A stretch of 64,000 nt of DNA. It comes from DATDAH01 sp963725155 (GTDB lineage: Bacteria; Actinomycetota; Acidimicrobiia; Acidimicrobiales; DATDAH01). The position numbers and the translations under genes are program-made. The notes below the pieces were generated by a model. The model saw only the letters and a program-made list of their open reading frames with translations, made no database searches and was not told where the DNA came from. The stretch lies in contig CAVRXU010000002.1 of NCBI GenBank assembly GCA_963725155.1, positions 372,001 to 436,000 on the forward strand, given 5' to 3'. Below are positions 15,878 to 24,439 of the stretch, piece after piece; position 1 is the stretch's first letter; each line of letters opens with the position of its first letter.

Positions 15878-17218
15878 TCACCCGCGGGCGTCCAGGAGGC
15901 GGCGCGCGGCCAGGCGACCGTCGTGGATGCAGGCGGGCAGGCCCACGCCCTCGTAGGCGGACCCGGCCAGGGCCAGGCCGGGGTGCTCGACGGCCAGCGT
16001 GTGGCGCAAGTCGGTGATCATCGCCAGATGACCGACGGCGTACTGCGGCAGCGACTGGGGCCAGCGGCTGACGCGCACCTCGGTCGGGTCCCCCGTCAGG
16101 CCCATGGTCCTGCGCAGGTCGGCCCGGAGCGCCCTTACCAGCTTGCGGTCATGCAGGTGCTGGGCTCGGTCGTCGTGGGCCGAACCGGCCGATGCCCGGA
16201 GGATGACGGTGTCGCCGGTGGCGAGGTGGCTCCACTTCGACGAGGCCCACGAGCAGGCCGTCAACAGCAGGCCCTCGGTGTGTGGGACCAGGAAGCCGGA
16301 GGCGTCGAGAACGTGGTCGATGCCTGCGGCGGGGACGGCGAAGGTGACCAGGACGGGCGACGCATAGCCGATGGTGTTGAGGAGGCCGGCGGCGCCAGGA
16401 CTTGGGTCGGCCAACAGGTCGGCGGTGGCGAAGGCGGGAAGGGCGAGGACGGTCCCGTCCTCCTCGACGTGGCCGAGCGAGTGGACCTTGTCGTTCAGGC
16501 GCAGCTCGACGCCTCGCTCGGTCAAGGCCTCGACCAGCCGCTCGACCAGTCGCTGCGTGCCGCCGGCGAAGCCGCCGAAGATCGGGGCGCTCGTGTCGGC
16601 CTTTGCTCGCAGGGCCCTCAGGGCGGCGACCATGCCCTCGGGCTGCCGGGCGGCGGCCAGCAGCTGAGGAGCGAGGGCAGCCGCGCTCATGGCATCGACC
16701 TGGCCCGCGTTGATGCCCCCGAGGAGGGGGGCGACGACCCGGTCCAACGCCGGTCGGCCGACGGCCCGAGTCACGAGATCGGCGACCGACAGGTCGTCCT
16801 CGGTCACGGGGCGCCCTGGTCGAGCGAGGGCGTCCCGGGTCTCGGCCAGCTCGGCGTCGTCCAACAGCCCTGTCGCGGCGAGGTCGTCGAGATCCAACGG
16901 GACCCCGAGGACGTGCTCGGACGGCATCGGGCGCAGGCCACCACGGCTCCAGATGTACGCCCGGCGTTCGGCGGGGTGGACGATCTCGGCCTCCAGCCCC
17001 AACTCCCGGGCGAGGTCCAGGGCCCAGGGCACCCGGAGCAGGAAGGCGTCGGCCCCTTCGTCGACCGGGCGGCCGGCGAACGGCGAGGTGTGGACCTTGC
17101 CGCCCCAGCGGTCGGAGGCCTCGTGGACGGTGACGTGGACGCCCTCGGTGGCGGACAGCTCCCAGGCGGCGGCCAGACCGGCGATGCCACCCCCGACGAC
17201 GTGGAACCGGGCGCTCAT
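15878..17218 (-). CDS. cgoX: Coproporphyrinogen III / protoporphyrinogen oxidase
   Basis: A 446-aa FAD enzyme of heme synthesis (HemY family). The dinucleotide-binding motif is HVVGGGIAGLAAAWELS; further signatures are DRWGGKVHTSPF, VVAPLLGGINAGQVDAMS, GGFAGGTQRLVERL and the C-terminal FAD contact LALAGSAYEGVGLPACIHDG. In actinobacteria this enzyme acts on coproporphyrinogen III before iron insertion. Ferrochelatase (hemH) and hemE lie 4-6 kb downstream on the same strand, separated by two genes on the other strand. The gap to lnt is 43 bp, so lnt may be co-transcribed. Confidence 0.9.
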   Translation of the reverse strand: MSARFHVVGGGIAGLAAAWELSATEGVHVTVHEASDRWGGKVHTSPFAGRPVDEGADAFLLRVPWALDLARELGLEAEIVHPAERRAYIWSRGGLRPMPSEHVLGVPLDLDDLAATGLLDDAELAETRDALARPGRPVTEDDLSVADLVTRAVGRPALDRVVAPLLGGINAGQVDAMSAAALAPQLLAAARQPEGMVAALRALRAKADTSAPIFGGFAGGTQRLVERLVEALTERGVELRLNDKVHSLGHVEEDGTVLALPAFATADLLADPSPGAAGLLNTIGYASPVLVTFAVPAAGIDHVLDASGFLVPHTEGLLLTACSWASSKWSHLATGDTVILRASAGSAHDDRAQHLHDRKLVRALRADLRRTMGLTGDPTEVRVSRWPQSLPQYAVGHLAMITDLRHTLAVEHPGLALAGSAYEGVGLPACIHDGRLAARRLLDARG

Positions 17219-17328
17219 GCCGTCGACCGGGGGCCCGGCCGGCGGTCGGTCACCAGTCGACCAGGGTCTGCATCGGCGCCGAGCCTACCGATGGCCGCGG
17301 ATGAGCCGAAGGGCGGGTACCGCCGCCC

Positions 17329-20103
17329 GTGACGGGGATACCGTCGACCACCCCCGTGTTCACCGACCCCCTTGCTGACGCCACCTTCGTCCCGGCGGAC
17401 CTCCCGCGGGACGGCGCCCTGGCCCTGTGGACGTGGCCCGAGCCCATCGGCGACGCCGATTCCGAGCTCGAGGTCGTCCGACCCAGCCCGAACCGCACGC
17501 GACGCCACGTCGTACCCGTCCGGCTGGTCCTGTTGCGCGACGCCATCGACGTGCTGGTCGAGCTGCCCGCCAGCCAACCGGTTCGTCCTTCGGTTCGGGC
17601 CTGGGCCGCGGTGGCCCGCGTCGCGGTCGAATTGATCGCGCGGGGCCGACTCCTGCCCGGCCTGACGGCGTCGGGAGCAGACGCCTGGCGCCTGGGGCCC
17701 CTCGACCCCGAGGACCTGGTCCTGCGCCAGCAGTTGGGCGCGGCCCTTCCGCCTGAGGCCCACGCCCGGCTTGTCGGCCTGCGCCCGGTGCGGGTGACAT
17801 CGCCTGATCGGGCCGTGGCCGCCTTCTCCGATGCGGTGGCCGACCTCCTTCCCCGGACCGACGGCGCCACGCGAGTGGCCGGGCACGAGGCCTTCGCGGC
17901 GATGGCGGCGACCGACCTGCAGGCCAGCGAGCTCTGGTTCCGGGCGCTGGGCGGCCGTCGGGACGAGGCGATGGTGGCCATGCGCCTCGAGCCACCGACC
18001 GAGGAGACGGGTCGCTTCGCCGGCGTCCTGCAACTGCAGAGCCAGCGGGATCCCAGCCTGGTCATCGACGCTTTCGACCTTTGGTCGGCGCCGGAGGTGG
18101 TGGCCAAGCGGTTCGGCGACGTCGAGGCCGGGCTGCTGCTGGCCCTGCGGCGGGCCGCGAAGGTCTGGCCGCCGATCGGCCGGCTGCTCGACCAGCCCCG
18201 GCCGACGTGGCTGGGCCTGCAGGACGAGGACGTGGACGAGCTGATGGGGCCGGTCGTCGACGACCTCGCCGCCGCCGGGGTTCACGTCCTCTGGCCGGCC
18301 GAGCTGATGGAGACGGTGGAGCTGAAGCCCATCGTGTCCACCGCCCCCGCCGCCGTCACCTCGTCGGGCCTCTCGCTGGAGACGCTGCTCGAGCTGCGCT
18401 GGGAGGCGACGGTCGGTGACGAGCAGCTCACCGAGCAGGAGCTCCGGGCCTTGGCCGAGGCCCGCCGGCCGATGGTCCGCCTGCGCGGTCGATGGGTTCG
18501 GGCCGACCCGAGGGCGCTGGCCCGGGTCCTCGAACGGCGCCGGGTGGCGGCGGGCGAGGCGCTGGCCGCCGCCCTCGGCGGGACGTTGACCGTCGACGGC
18601 CGGACGTTGGACGTGGAGCTGGAGGGCCCGCTACGGGACCTGGCCACCCGGTTGGCGGCCATCGACCCCGAGCGCGAGCAGCGGCCACCCCCCGGGCTGG
18701 TCGCCGTCCTCCGGCCGTACCAGTTGCGGGGCCTTTCGTGGTTGAGCGAGATGGCCGACTTGGGCGTGGGTGGCGTCCTGGCCGACGACATGGGGCTGGG
18801 CAAGACCATCCAGGTCCTGGCCCTGCACCTGGCCCGCCGGGACCGAGATCGGCCGACCCTCGTCGTCTGCCCGGCCTCGGTCCTCGCCAACTGGGAACGG
18901 GAGACGGCCCGTTTCGCCCCCAGCGTGCCGACCCGCCGCTTCCACGGGCCCGGTCGGGACCTCGACGGCCTCGGCCGTGACGAGATCGTGATCGCCACCT
19001 ACGGCGTCGTCCGACGGGACGCCGAGGCCCTGGCCGCCGTCCACTGGGGCCTGGTCATCGCCGACGAGGCCCAGGCGGTGAAGAACCCGAACGCCCGCAC
19101 CGCCCGCGCCCTCCGCCGCATCCACGGTGACGCCCGCTTCGCCCTCACCGGCACGCCCGTGGAGAACCGCCTCACCGAGCTCTGGGCGATCCTGGACTGG
19201 ACCACGCCGGGACTGCTGGGCCCGCTCCACACCTTCCGGACCGACGTGGCCCTCCCCATCGAGCGCTACCAGGACGAGGAGGTGGCGGACTCGCTGCGCC
19301 GGATCGTCCGACCCTTCCTCCTCCGGCGGAAGAAGAGCGACCCCACCATCGCCCCCGACCTACCACCGAAGACCGAGATCGACCGGATCGTCCCCCTCAC
19401 GGTCGAGCAGGCGTCGCTCTACCGGGCCGTGACCGACGAGGTGTTGACCCAGATCGAGTCAGTCGACGGCTTCGCCCGCCGCGGGCTGGTCCTCAAGCTG
19501 CTGACCGCCCTCAAGCAGATCTGCAACCACCCGGCGCAGTACCTCGGCCAGGCGGCACCGCTCGACGGCCGGTCAGGCAAGCTCGACGGGGCCACCGAGC
19601 TGCTGGAGATCGTGACCGCGGAGGACGAGGCGGCCCTGGTCTTCACCCAGTACGTCGCCATGGGTCGGCTCCTGGAGGAGCACCTGACCGGACGGGGCCT
19701 GCGCACCTTCTTCCTGCACGGCTCGCTCACCATCAAGGCCCGGGAGGAGCTGGTGGCGCGCTTCCAGGCCGGTGAGGCCGATGCCTTCGTGATCTCGCTG
19801 CGGGCGGGAGGCACGGGCATCAACCTGACCCGGGCCACCCATGTCGTGCACTACGACCGGTGGTGGAACCCGGCGGTGGAGGACCAGGCCAGCGACCGGG
19901 CCTGGCGCATCGGTCAGACGCGACCGGTCGAGGTCCATCGCCTCATCTGCGAGGGCACGGTCGAGGACCGCATCGCCACCCTGCTCGCCACCAAGCGGGA
20001 CCTGGCTGACGCCGTCGTCGGCGCGGGGGAGGCCTGGATCTCCGAGTTGGACGACGAGGCGTTGGCCGAGCTGGTCCAGCTGTCGGTCGGCGGGGTGTCC
20101 TGA
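17329..20103 (+). CDS. SNF2-family DEAD/DEAH-box helicase (HelZ-like)
   Basis: A 924-aa Swi2/Snf2 ATPase. An N-terminal SNF2-associated region (about 1-455) precedes helicase motif I LADDMGLGKTIQVLAL (about residue 485), the Walker B DEAQ in LVIADEAQAVKN, motif III ALTGTPVENRLTELW, and in lobe 2 LHGSLTIKAREELV, RAGGTGINL and RAWRIGQTRPVEVHRL. It is a DNA translocase, not expected to unwind strands. The TGA overlaps the ATG of a SWIM zinc-finger gene. The same pairing is known in mycobacteria (from memory Rv2101/Rv2102) and suggests a protein complex in DNA repair or transcription. The start GTG 17329 is preferred; GTG 17356 is possible. Confidence 0.9.
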   Translation: MTGIPSTTPVFTDPLADATFVPADLPRDGALALWTWPEPIGDADSELEVVRPSPNRTRRHVVPVRLVLLRDAIDVLVELPASQPVRPSVRAWAAVARVAVELIARGRLLPGLTASGADAWRLGPLDPEDLVLRQQLGAALPPEAHARLVGLRPVRVTSPDRAVAAFSDAVADLLPRTDGATRVAGHEAFAAMAATDLQASELWFRALGGRRDEAMVAMRLEPPTEETGRFAGVLQLQSQRDPSLVIDAFDLWSAPEVVAKRFGDVEAGLLLALRRAAKVWPPIGRLLDQPRPTWLGLQDEDVDELMGPVVDDLAAAGVHVLWPAELMETVELKPIVSTAPAAVTSSGLSLETLLELRWEATVGDEQLTEQELRALAEARRPMVRLRGRWVRADPRALARVLERRRVAAGEALAAALGGTLTVDGRTLDVELEGPLRDLATRLAAIDPEREQRPPPGLVAVLRPYQLRGLSWLSEMADLGVGGVLADDMGLGKTIQVLALHLARRDRDRPTLVVCPASVLANWERETARFAPSVPTRRFHGPGRDLDGLGRDEIVIATYGVVRRDAEALAAVHWGLVIADEAQAVKNPNARTARALRRIHGDARFALTGTPVENRLTELWAILDWTTPGLLGPLHTFRTDVALPIERYQDEEVADSLRRIVRPFLLRRKKSDPTIAPDLPPKTEIDRIVPLTVEQASLYRAVTDEVLTQIESVDGFARRGLVLKLLTALKQICNHPAQYLGQAAPLDGRSGKLDGATELLEIVTAEDEAALVFTQYVAMGRLLEEHLTGRGLRTFFLHGSLTIKAREELVARFQAGEADAFVISLRAGGTGINLTRATHVVHYDRWWNPAVEDQASDRAWRIGQTRPVEVHRLICEGTVEDRIATLLATKRDLADAVVGAGEAWISELDDEALAELVQLSVGGVS

Positions 20104-20903
20104 TGGCCGAGCGGCGGGTGTTCGGCACCACGTGGTGGGGGAAGGCGTGGACCGAGGCGCTCCAGCGGCGGGCCCGCCTCGACGCCAACCGCCTGCCCCG
20201 GGGCCGGACCTACGCCCGTCACGACCGGGTCCAGGACATCGAGCTCAGCCCGGGCGAGATCAACGCCCGCGTGCAGGGCAGTCGGCCCGAGCCGTACACC
20301 GTGCGGGTCCACATCCGCCGGTTCAGTGACGACGAGTGGAACGTCGTGCTGGACGCGATCACCGCCCGGGCCGCCCACACCGCCGCCCTGCTGGACGGCG
20401 AGCTGGACCCCGGCATCGTCGAGGACGCCCGGGCCGTCGGCGTCGAACTGCTGCCCACCGCCGGCGAGGTGGTGCCTCGCTGCTCCTGTCCCGACCGGGC
20501 GATCCCCTGCAAGCACTCGGCCGCTGTTTGTTACCTGGTGGCCGACGAGCTGGACGCCGATCCCTTCGCCCTCCTTCGCCTCCGGGGCCGGTCCCGGGAC
20601 GAGATCCTGGCCGAGCTCCGCCGCCGCCGGGCGGCGGGGGCCAGCCCTCGACCGTCCCCCCCACTCTCGGTCCCCGACGTCGATCGGGGCGTCCCCGCCG
20701 GCGAATCGTGGTCCCGGGTGCTCGGCCGCCTACCCCGTCCTCCCGCGGCGCGCCCCGAGCCGGGTCGCCCCGCGCCGTGGCCCGTCGAGCCGCCCGCCGA
20801 TGCCCCCTTCACCGGCGCCGGCCTCCGCACCCTGGCCGCCGACGCCGCCGAGCGCGCGTGGCGCATGACCCGCGGCGAAGGCCGGTCGGGCCTGGCCGAC
20901 TGA
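20103..20903 (+). CDS. SWIM zinc-finger protein
   Basis: A 266-aa protein. The SWIM motif CxCx(n)CxH reads CSCPDRAIPCKHSAAVCY (about residues 123-140). The N-terminal FGTTWWGKAWTEALQ and GRTYARHDRVQDIELSPG are conserved in this family. The C-terminal 90 residues are Pro/Arg-rich and probably disordered. The ATG overlaps the helicase stop by one base, indicating coupled translation and a joint complex with the SNF2 ATPase. The SWIM domain binds DNA or protein partners. Confidence 0.9.
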   Translation: MAERRVFGTTWWGKAWTEALQRRARLDANRLPRGRTYARHDRVQDIELSPGEINARVQGSRPEPYTVRVHIRRFSDDEWNVVLDAITARAAHTAALLDGELDPGIVEDARAVGVELLPTAGEVVPRCSCPDRAIPCKHSAAVCYLVADELDADPFALLRLRGRSRDEILAELRRRRAAGASPRPSPPLSVPDVDRGVPAGESWSRVLGRLPRPPAARPEPGRPAPWPVEPPADAPFTGAGLRTLAADAAERAWRMTRGEGRSGLAD

Positions 20904-21229
20904 CCGTCGTCGAGCTGGGCCAACCGAGGCACGGAGGGGGAGCGGTCGGGCCGGTCGGGCTCCTCGCGGGCCGTCGGGCTCGGAGCAGGGCTGGCCGGGC
21001 CCCGATCTCACGCACCGTGACCATCGACGCCCCGTCCGCTTGATCCGGCGGCGATCGAACCCCATTGGAGGCAATAAGGGGCGGAATCCGCCCCTTATTG
21101 CCTCCAACGAATGATCGGCCGGCCGCCAGGGGTGAGATCGGCGGGCTGGAACGCCCCCGACGGCGGGTAGCCCGTCCCCACGCCCCCTTCGGTGCTTCGG
21201 TGTCGGTCGCCCAGCCCGCCGAAGAGTTC
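20904..21229. other. 326-bp convergent intergenic region
   Basis: No credible gene. It separates the SWIM gene and hemH 3' ends and contains the 43-nt palindrome at 21065-21107. The remaining sequence is GC-rich with short repeats of GGTCGGGC around 20945-20965. No terminator with a U-tract is seen. Confidence 0.6.
21065..21107. repeat. Near-perfect 43-nt palindrome
   Basis: Two perfect 21-nt arms, starting TTGGAGGCAATAAGGGGCGG, are separated by a single A at 21086. The centre leaves no room for a normal RNA loop except by opening inner pairs. The arm is AT-richer than the region. It lies between convergent genes. Confidence 0.85.
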
Positions 21230-22102
21230 CTAAGCCAAAGCCAGTACGAGACCGGCCAGGCCCGCCATCACCGCGGGGTCGTCGTTGACGGATCGGGTGC
21301 GGGCGAAGACGAGGCCGCGGCCTTCGGCCCGGGCCCGGGCCTCGATGTCGAGGTCGTAGAGGATCTCGAGGTGGTCCGACGTGAAGCCTTGGGCACACAC
21401 CAGCAGGCCGCGGGTCTCGAGACCGTCGATGACCTCGAGGATGTCCGGCCCCCGCCACGGCTCGGGGGTCCGCCCGGCGCTCTGCCAAGCGATGTCCCAG
21501 CCGTCCAGTCCGGCCCGCTCGGCGATGGCCGTTGCGGACGAAGCCAAGTGCTCCGGGTAGCGGTCGCCCTCCAGTACCCGCTCCGGGAGGCTGTGAGCCG
21601 TGAACAGCACGGTGGTGTCGGTGGGCAGGCCCTCGAGCTGTTCGGTGACGGCTGCGGCCTGGAAGTCCAACCACGGATCGAGATCGGACCAGTCGTCGAT
21701 CGGCTGGTAGTCGACCCCCCGCTCGCCGGCCGCGGCGGCGGCCCGCTCGTGGTACTGCCCGACGCTGAAGGTCGAGAAGTGGGGGGCGAGGACGAGGCCG
21801 ACGACGACATCGGCTCCCCCGTCGACCAGGGCGCCCACGCCATCCTCCACGAAGGGGGCGGCGTGCTTCTGGCCGAGGCCGACGATCGTCCCGGCGGGGA
21901 GGGCGGCCTCGATGGCGGCCCGCTGGGCCTCGGTGCGTTGGGCCAGGGGCGACACGCCGCCGAGCGCTTCGTAGCGGGCGGTCAGGTCGGCCAGCAGCTC
22001 GGGGGTGGGCGGCCGCCCCCGGCGGATGTGGGTGTAGTACCGCTCGATGTCAGCGGGCGTGCGGGGCGTGCCGTACGCCATCACGAGCACGCCGAGGGTC
22101 AC
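21230..22102 (-). CDS. hemH: Ferrochelatase (coproporphyrin III ferrochelatase type)
   Basis: A 290-aa protein inserting iron into porphyrin. Conserved segments are VLVMAYGTP, RYEALGGVSPLAQRT, the metal-side histidine in VLFTAHSLPERVLEGD, and the C-terminal PWRGPDILEVIDGL with CAQGFTSDHLEILYDLDIE (Glu of the active site). The GTG start at 22102 overlaps the hemE stop (GTGA), so hemE and hemH are coupled. A C...C pair for an Fe-S cluster is not evident. With CgoX nearby the coproporphyrin-dependent pathway is expected. Confidence 0.92.
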   Translation of the reverse strand: MTLGVLVMAYGTPRTPADIERYYTHIRRGRPPTPELLADLTARYEALGGVSPLAQRTEAQRAAIEAALPAGTIVGLGQKHAAPFVEDGVGALVDGGADVVVGLVLAPHFSTFSVGQYHERAAAAAGERGVDYQPIDDWSDLDPWLDFQAAAVTEQLEGLPTDTTVLFTAHSLPERVLEGDRYPEHLASSATAIAERAGLDGWDIAWQSAGRTPEPWRGPDILEVIDGLETRGLLVCAQGFTSDHLEILYDLDIEARARAEGRGLVFARTRSVNDDPAVMAGLAGLVLALA

Positions 22103-23158
22103 CTCGCGGTCCGCTCGTGGACGAGTTCGACGATGCGGGTCAGCACGGTCGGGTCGGTCTCCGGCAGCACGCCGTGGCCCAGGTTGAAGATGTGGCCCGG
22201 GCGACCGTCGACGCGGTCGAGGACCCCGAGCACCTCGCGCTCGACCGCGGCCCACGGAGCGAGGCAGGCGGCGGGATCCAGGTTGCCCTGGACCCCCTTG
22301 TCGAAGCCGATGCGCTCCCAACCGGCGTCGATCGGCACCCGCCAGTCGACGCCGACCACGTCGGCCCCGGCCGCGGCGAAGAGGCCGAGCAGCTCTCCCG
22401 TACCCACGCCGAAGTGGACCCGGGGGACGCCCAGGTCCGCCAGGCCCGCGAACACCCGCTGGCTGGCGGGGAGGACGTGGGCCTCGTACTGCTCAGGGGT
22501 CAGGGCCCCCGCCCAGGAGTCGAAGAGCTGCACTGCCGATGCGCCGGCCTCGACCTGGGCCCGGACGAAGGCGAGGGCCAGGTCGGCCAACCGGTCGATG
22601 AGCGCGGTCCACAGGTCGGGCTCGCCCAGCATCAAGCGCCTTGGTCTTGGCGTAGGTGCGCGACGGCTGCCCCTCGATCAGGTAGGAGGCCACGGTGAAC
22701 GGCGCCCCGGCGAAGCCGATCAGGGGCACGTCCAGCTCACCCACCAGGGTGTGCACGGTCTCGAGGACGTACGGGATGTCCGTCTCGGCTTCCAGTGGGC
22801 GCAGGCGCTCGAGGTCGGCGGCCCCCGCGAAGGGGTCCTCGACGACGGGACCGGTGCCGGGGACGACGTCGACGCCGAAGCCCACGGCCTGGATGGGCAC
22901 GACGATGTCGGAGAACAGGACGGCGGCGTCGACCCCGTGACGGCGCACCGGCTGCAGGGTGATCTCGGTGGCCAGGTCCGGAGTGTGGATGGCGTCGAGG
23001 ATGCTCCCGGTGCCCCGGAGCTCCCGGTACTCGGGCAGCGAGCGTCCGGCCTGACGCATGAACCACACGGGCGTGTGCGGCACCGGCTCCTGCCGGCAGG
23101 CACGGAGGAAGGGACTGTCCTGCAGGTCCGGCACGGCAGGCACCGTATTGGGGGACAC
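22099..23158 (-). pseudogene. hemE: Uroporphyrinogen decarboxylase gene interrupted by a +1 frameshift
   Basis: The two halves together give a full-length HemE. The first frame has FMRQAGRSLPEYRELRG and LFSDIVVPIQAVGFGVD and runs to YLIEGQPSRTYAKTKAL. The second begins at MLGEPDLWTALIDRL and includes LFDSWAGALTPEQYE and FNLGHGVLPETDP. The break is near 22634, where GCGCTTGATG has one T more than needed for codons A-L-M. No other damage is seen, so a sequencing error is at least as likely as inactivation of this essential heme gene. The GTG start at 23158 is only seven bases from the divergent gene at 23166; a later GTG (VPDLQDSPF) is plausible. Confidence 0.85.
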
Positions 23159-23165
23159 TGCGGGG

Positions 23166-23429
23166 ATGCGCCGTTCGATCGACGACTATCCCGCCACCGA
23201 TGCCGACCTGCCGCCCGATGCGGAGGACTACGACATCACCAAGGTGTCATGGGCCGTCGCCATCAGCGACGACTACGAGGACGCCGAGCCCCGAGTGGTC
23301 CTCACCGTCGAGGAGGTCGGCGCGGCGGGGGCCGGGCTGGTCGCCCACCTGAGCCCGACGGTCGCCCGTCGCCTGCGCCTGGCCCTGCGGGACGCGCTCC
23401 GGGAGGTCGGCGAGGACGACGGCAGCTGA
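23166..23429 (+). CDS. Small acidic protein of unknown function
   Basis: An 87-aa acidic protein (MRRSIDDYPATDADLPPDAE...). Codon use is typical of real genes here. The middle WAVAISDDYEDAEPRVVLTVEEVG suggests beta strands, and a C-terminal helix (LSPTVARRLRLALRDALREVG) follows. I do not recognise the family. It is divergent from hemE across at most seven bases, implying a leaderless transcript or a later hemE start. Confidence 0.6.
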   Translation: MRRSIDDYPATDADLPPDAEDYDITKVSWAVAISDDYEDAEPRVVLTVEEVGAAGAGLVAHLSPTVARRLRLALRDALREVGEDDGS

Positions 23430-23453
23430 GCCGTCGGCCTGCGGCGAGTGCGC

Positions 23454-24347
23454 TCAGAGCGCGCCGCGGGCTTGACGGCGGGCGGCCTCGGCGACCGCCT
23501 GCTCGGCCCCGGGCGCCATGGCATCGGGGCCCATCGCGGCCAGGGTCTCGGCGTCGGGGGTGATGACGACGACTTCGGCCACGGTCGGGCGGACGGCGGC
23601 CACCTCCCGTTCCAGGAGTCGGGTGTGGTACGCCCGCCCCGGCTGGCGCCAGTCGTTCGTGCCCGCCATCGGGGCGGACACGATCACCCGGTCGAAGCCC
23701 AGCCCGGCCACGAGGTCGACGTTGGTGGGGGAGTGCACTCCGCCGTCGACATGTTCGGCGCCGTCGATGGTGACGGGGGCGAGCAGGCCCGGTACCGCGG
23801 AGGAGGCCGCTACGGCCTGGCCCACCGTGGCGTCGGACGGGTCCCGCCCGAACACCCGCAACCGGCCGTCGGCCACGCGGACCGAACAGATCCAGAGGGG
23901 CTCCTCGGGCCACGGCGTCCCGGCGTAGATCCCGTCGATCCTCGCCGCCATGCGCAGGGTGTCCATGCGCCCGCGGGGCAGCAGCCCGGCGAACAGCAGG
24001 CCGGGGCGAGGCAGGCCGCGGCGCAGGAAGGCCCGGCTCCCGAGCCCGGCGTCGAGCGGCCAGCGGTTGGTCGGTCGCGACGGATCGGTGAAGTCCAGGC
24101 GGGGCGGCAGGTCGCGGCGACGGGCCTCGGTGGCCGCCGACACGACCCCTCCGGTCTGGTCGGCCCAGTGGTCGGTCACGGGGATGCCCGCCCGCAGCGT
24201 CGAGCCCGTCGACGATCCGGCGGAGGTCCCCACGACGAGGTCGGCCTCGGCTGCGTCCCACCCGGCGTCGAGCAGCCCCTGCAGGACGCCGGCGTGGAAG
24301 GCGCCGCCGGTCAGTCCGCCGGCCCCCAGGACGAGTGCCGTGCTCAC
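23454..24347 (-). CDS. Patatin-like phospholipase family protein
   Basis: A 297-aa protein with the Ser-Asp dyad of patatins. The oxyanion loop is LVLGAGGLTGGAFHAGVL at the N-terminus, the nucleophile elbow GTSAGSS (about residue 44), and the catalytic Asp in EHVDGGVHSPTN (DGG). Predicted lipid acyl hydrolase. GTG 24347 puts the beta strand STALVLGAGG at the very start, as is usual for the family. No signal peptide is present. It is convergent with the upstream small gene and divergent from helD. Confidence 0.9.
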   Translation of the reverse strand: MSTALVLGAGGLTGGAFHAGVLQGLLDAGWDAAEADLVVGTSAGSSTGSTLRAGIPVTDHWADQTGGVVSAATEARRRDLPPRLDFTDPSRPTNRWPLDAGLGSRAFLRRGLPRPGLLFAGLLPRGRMDTLRMAARIDGIYAGTPWPEEPLWICSVRVADGRLRVFGRDPSDATVGQAVAASSAVPGLLAPVTIDGAEHVDGGVHSPTNVDLVAGLGFDRVIVSAPMAGTNDWRQPGRAYHTRLLEREVAAVRPTVAEVVVITPDAETLAAMGPDAMAPGAEQAVAEAARRQARGAL

Positions 24348-24439
24348 GGGTGGCTCCAGGGTGCCCGGCGGCTGGTTTTCACGCCCGGATCGTGGCAGAT
24401 ACTGCGTCCCCACGGGGCCGGTAGGATTGCCGGTTCCCC

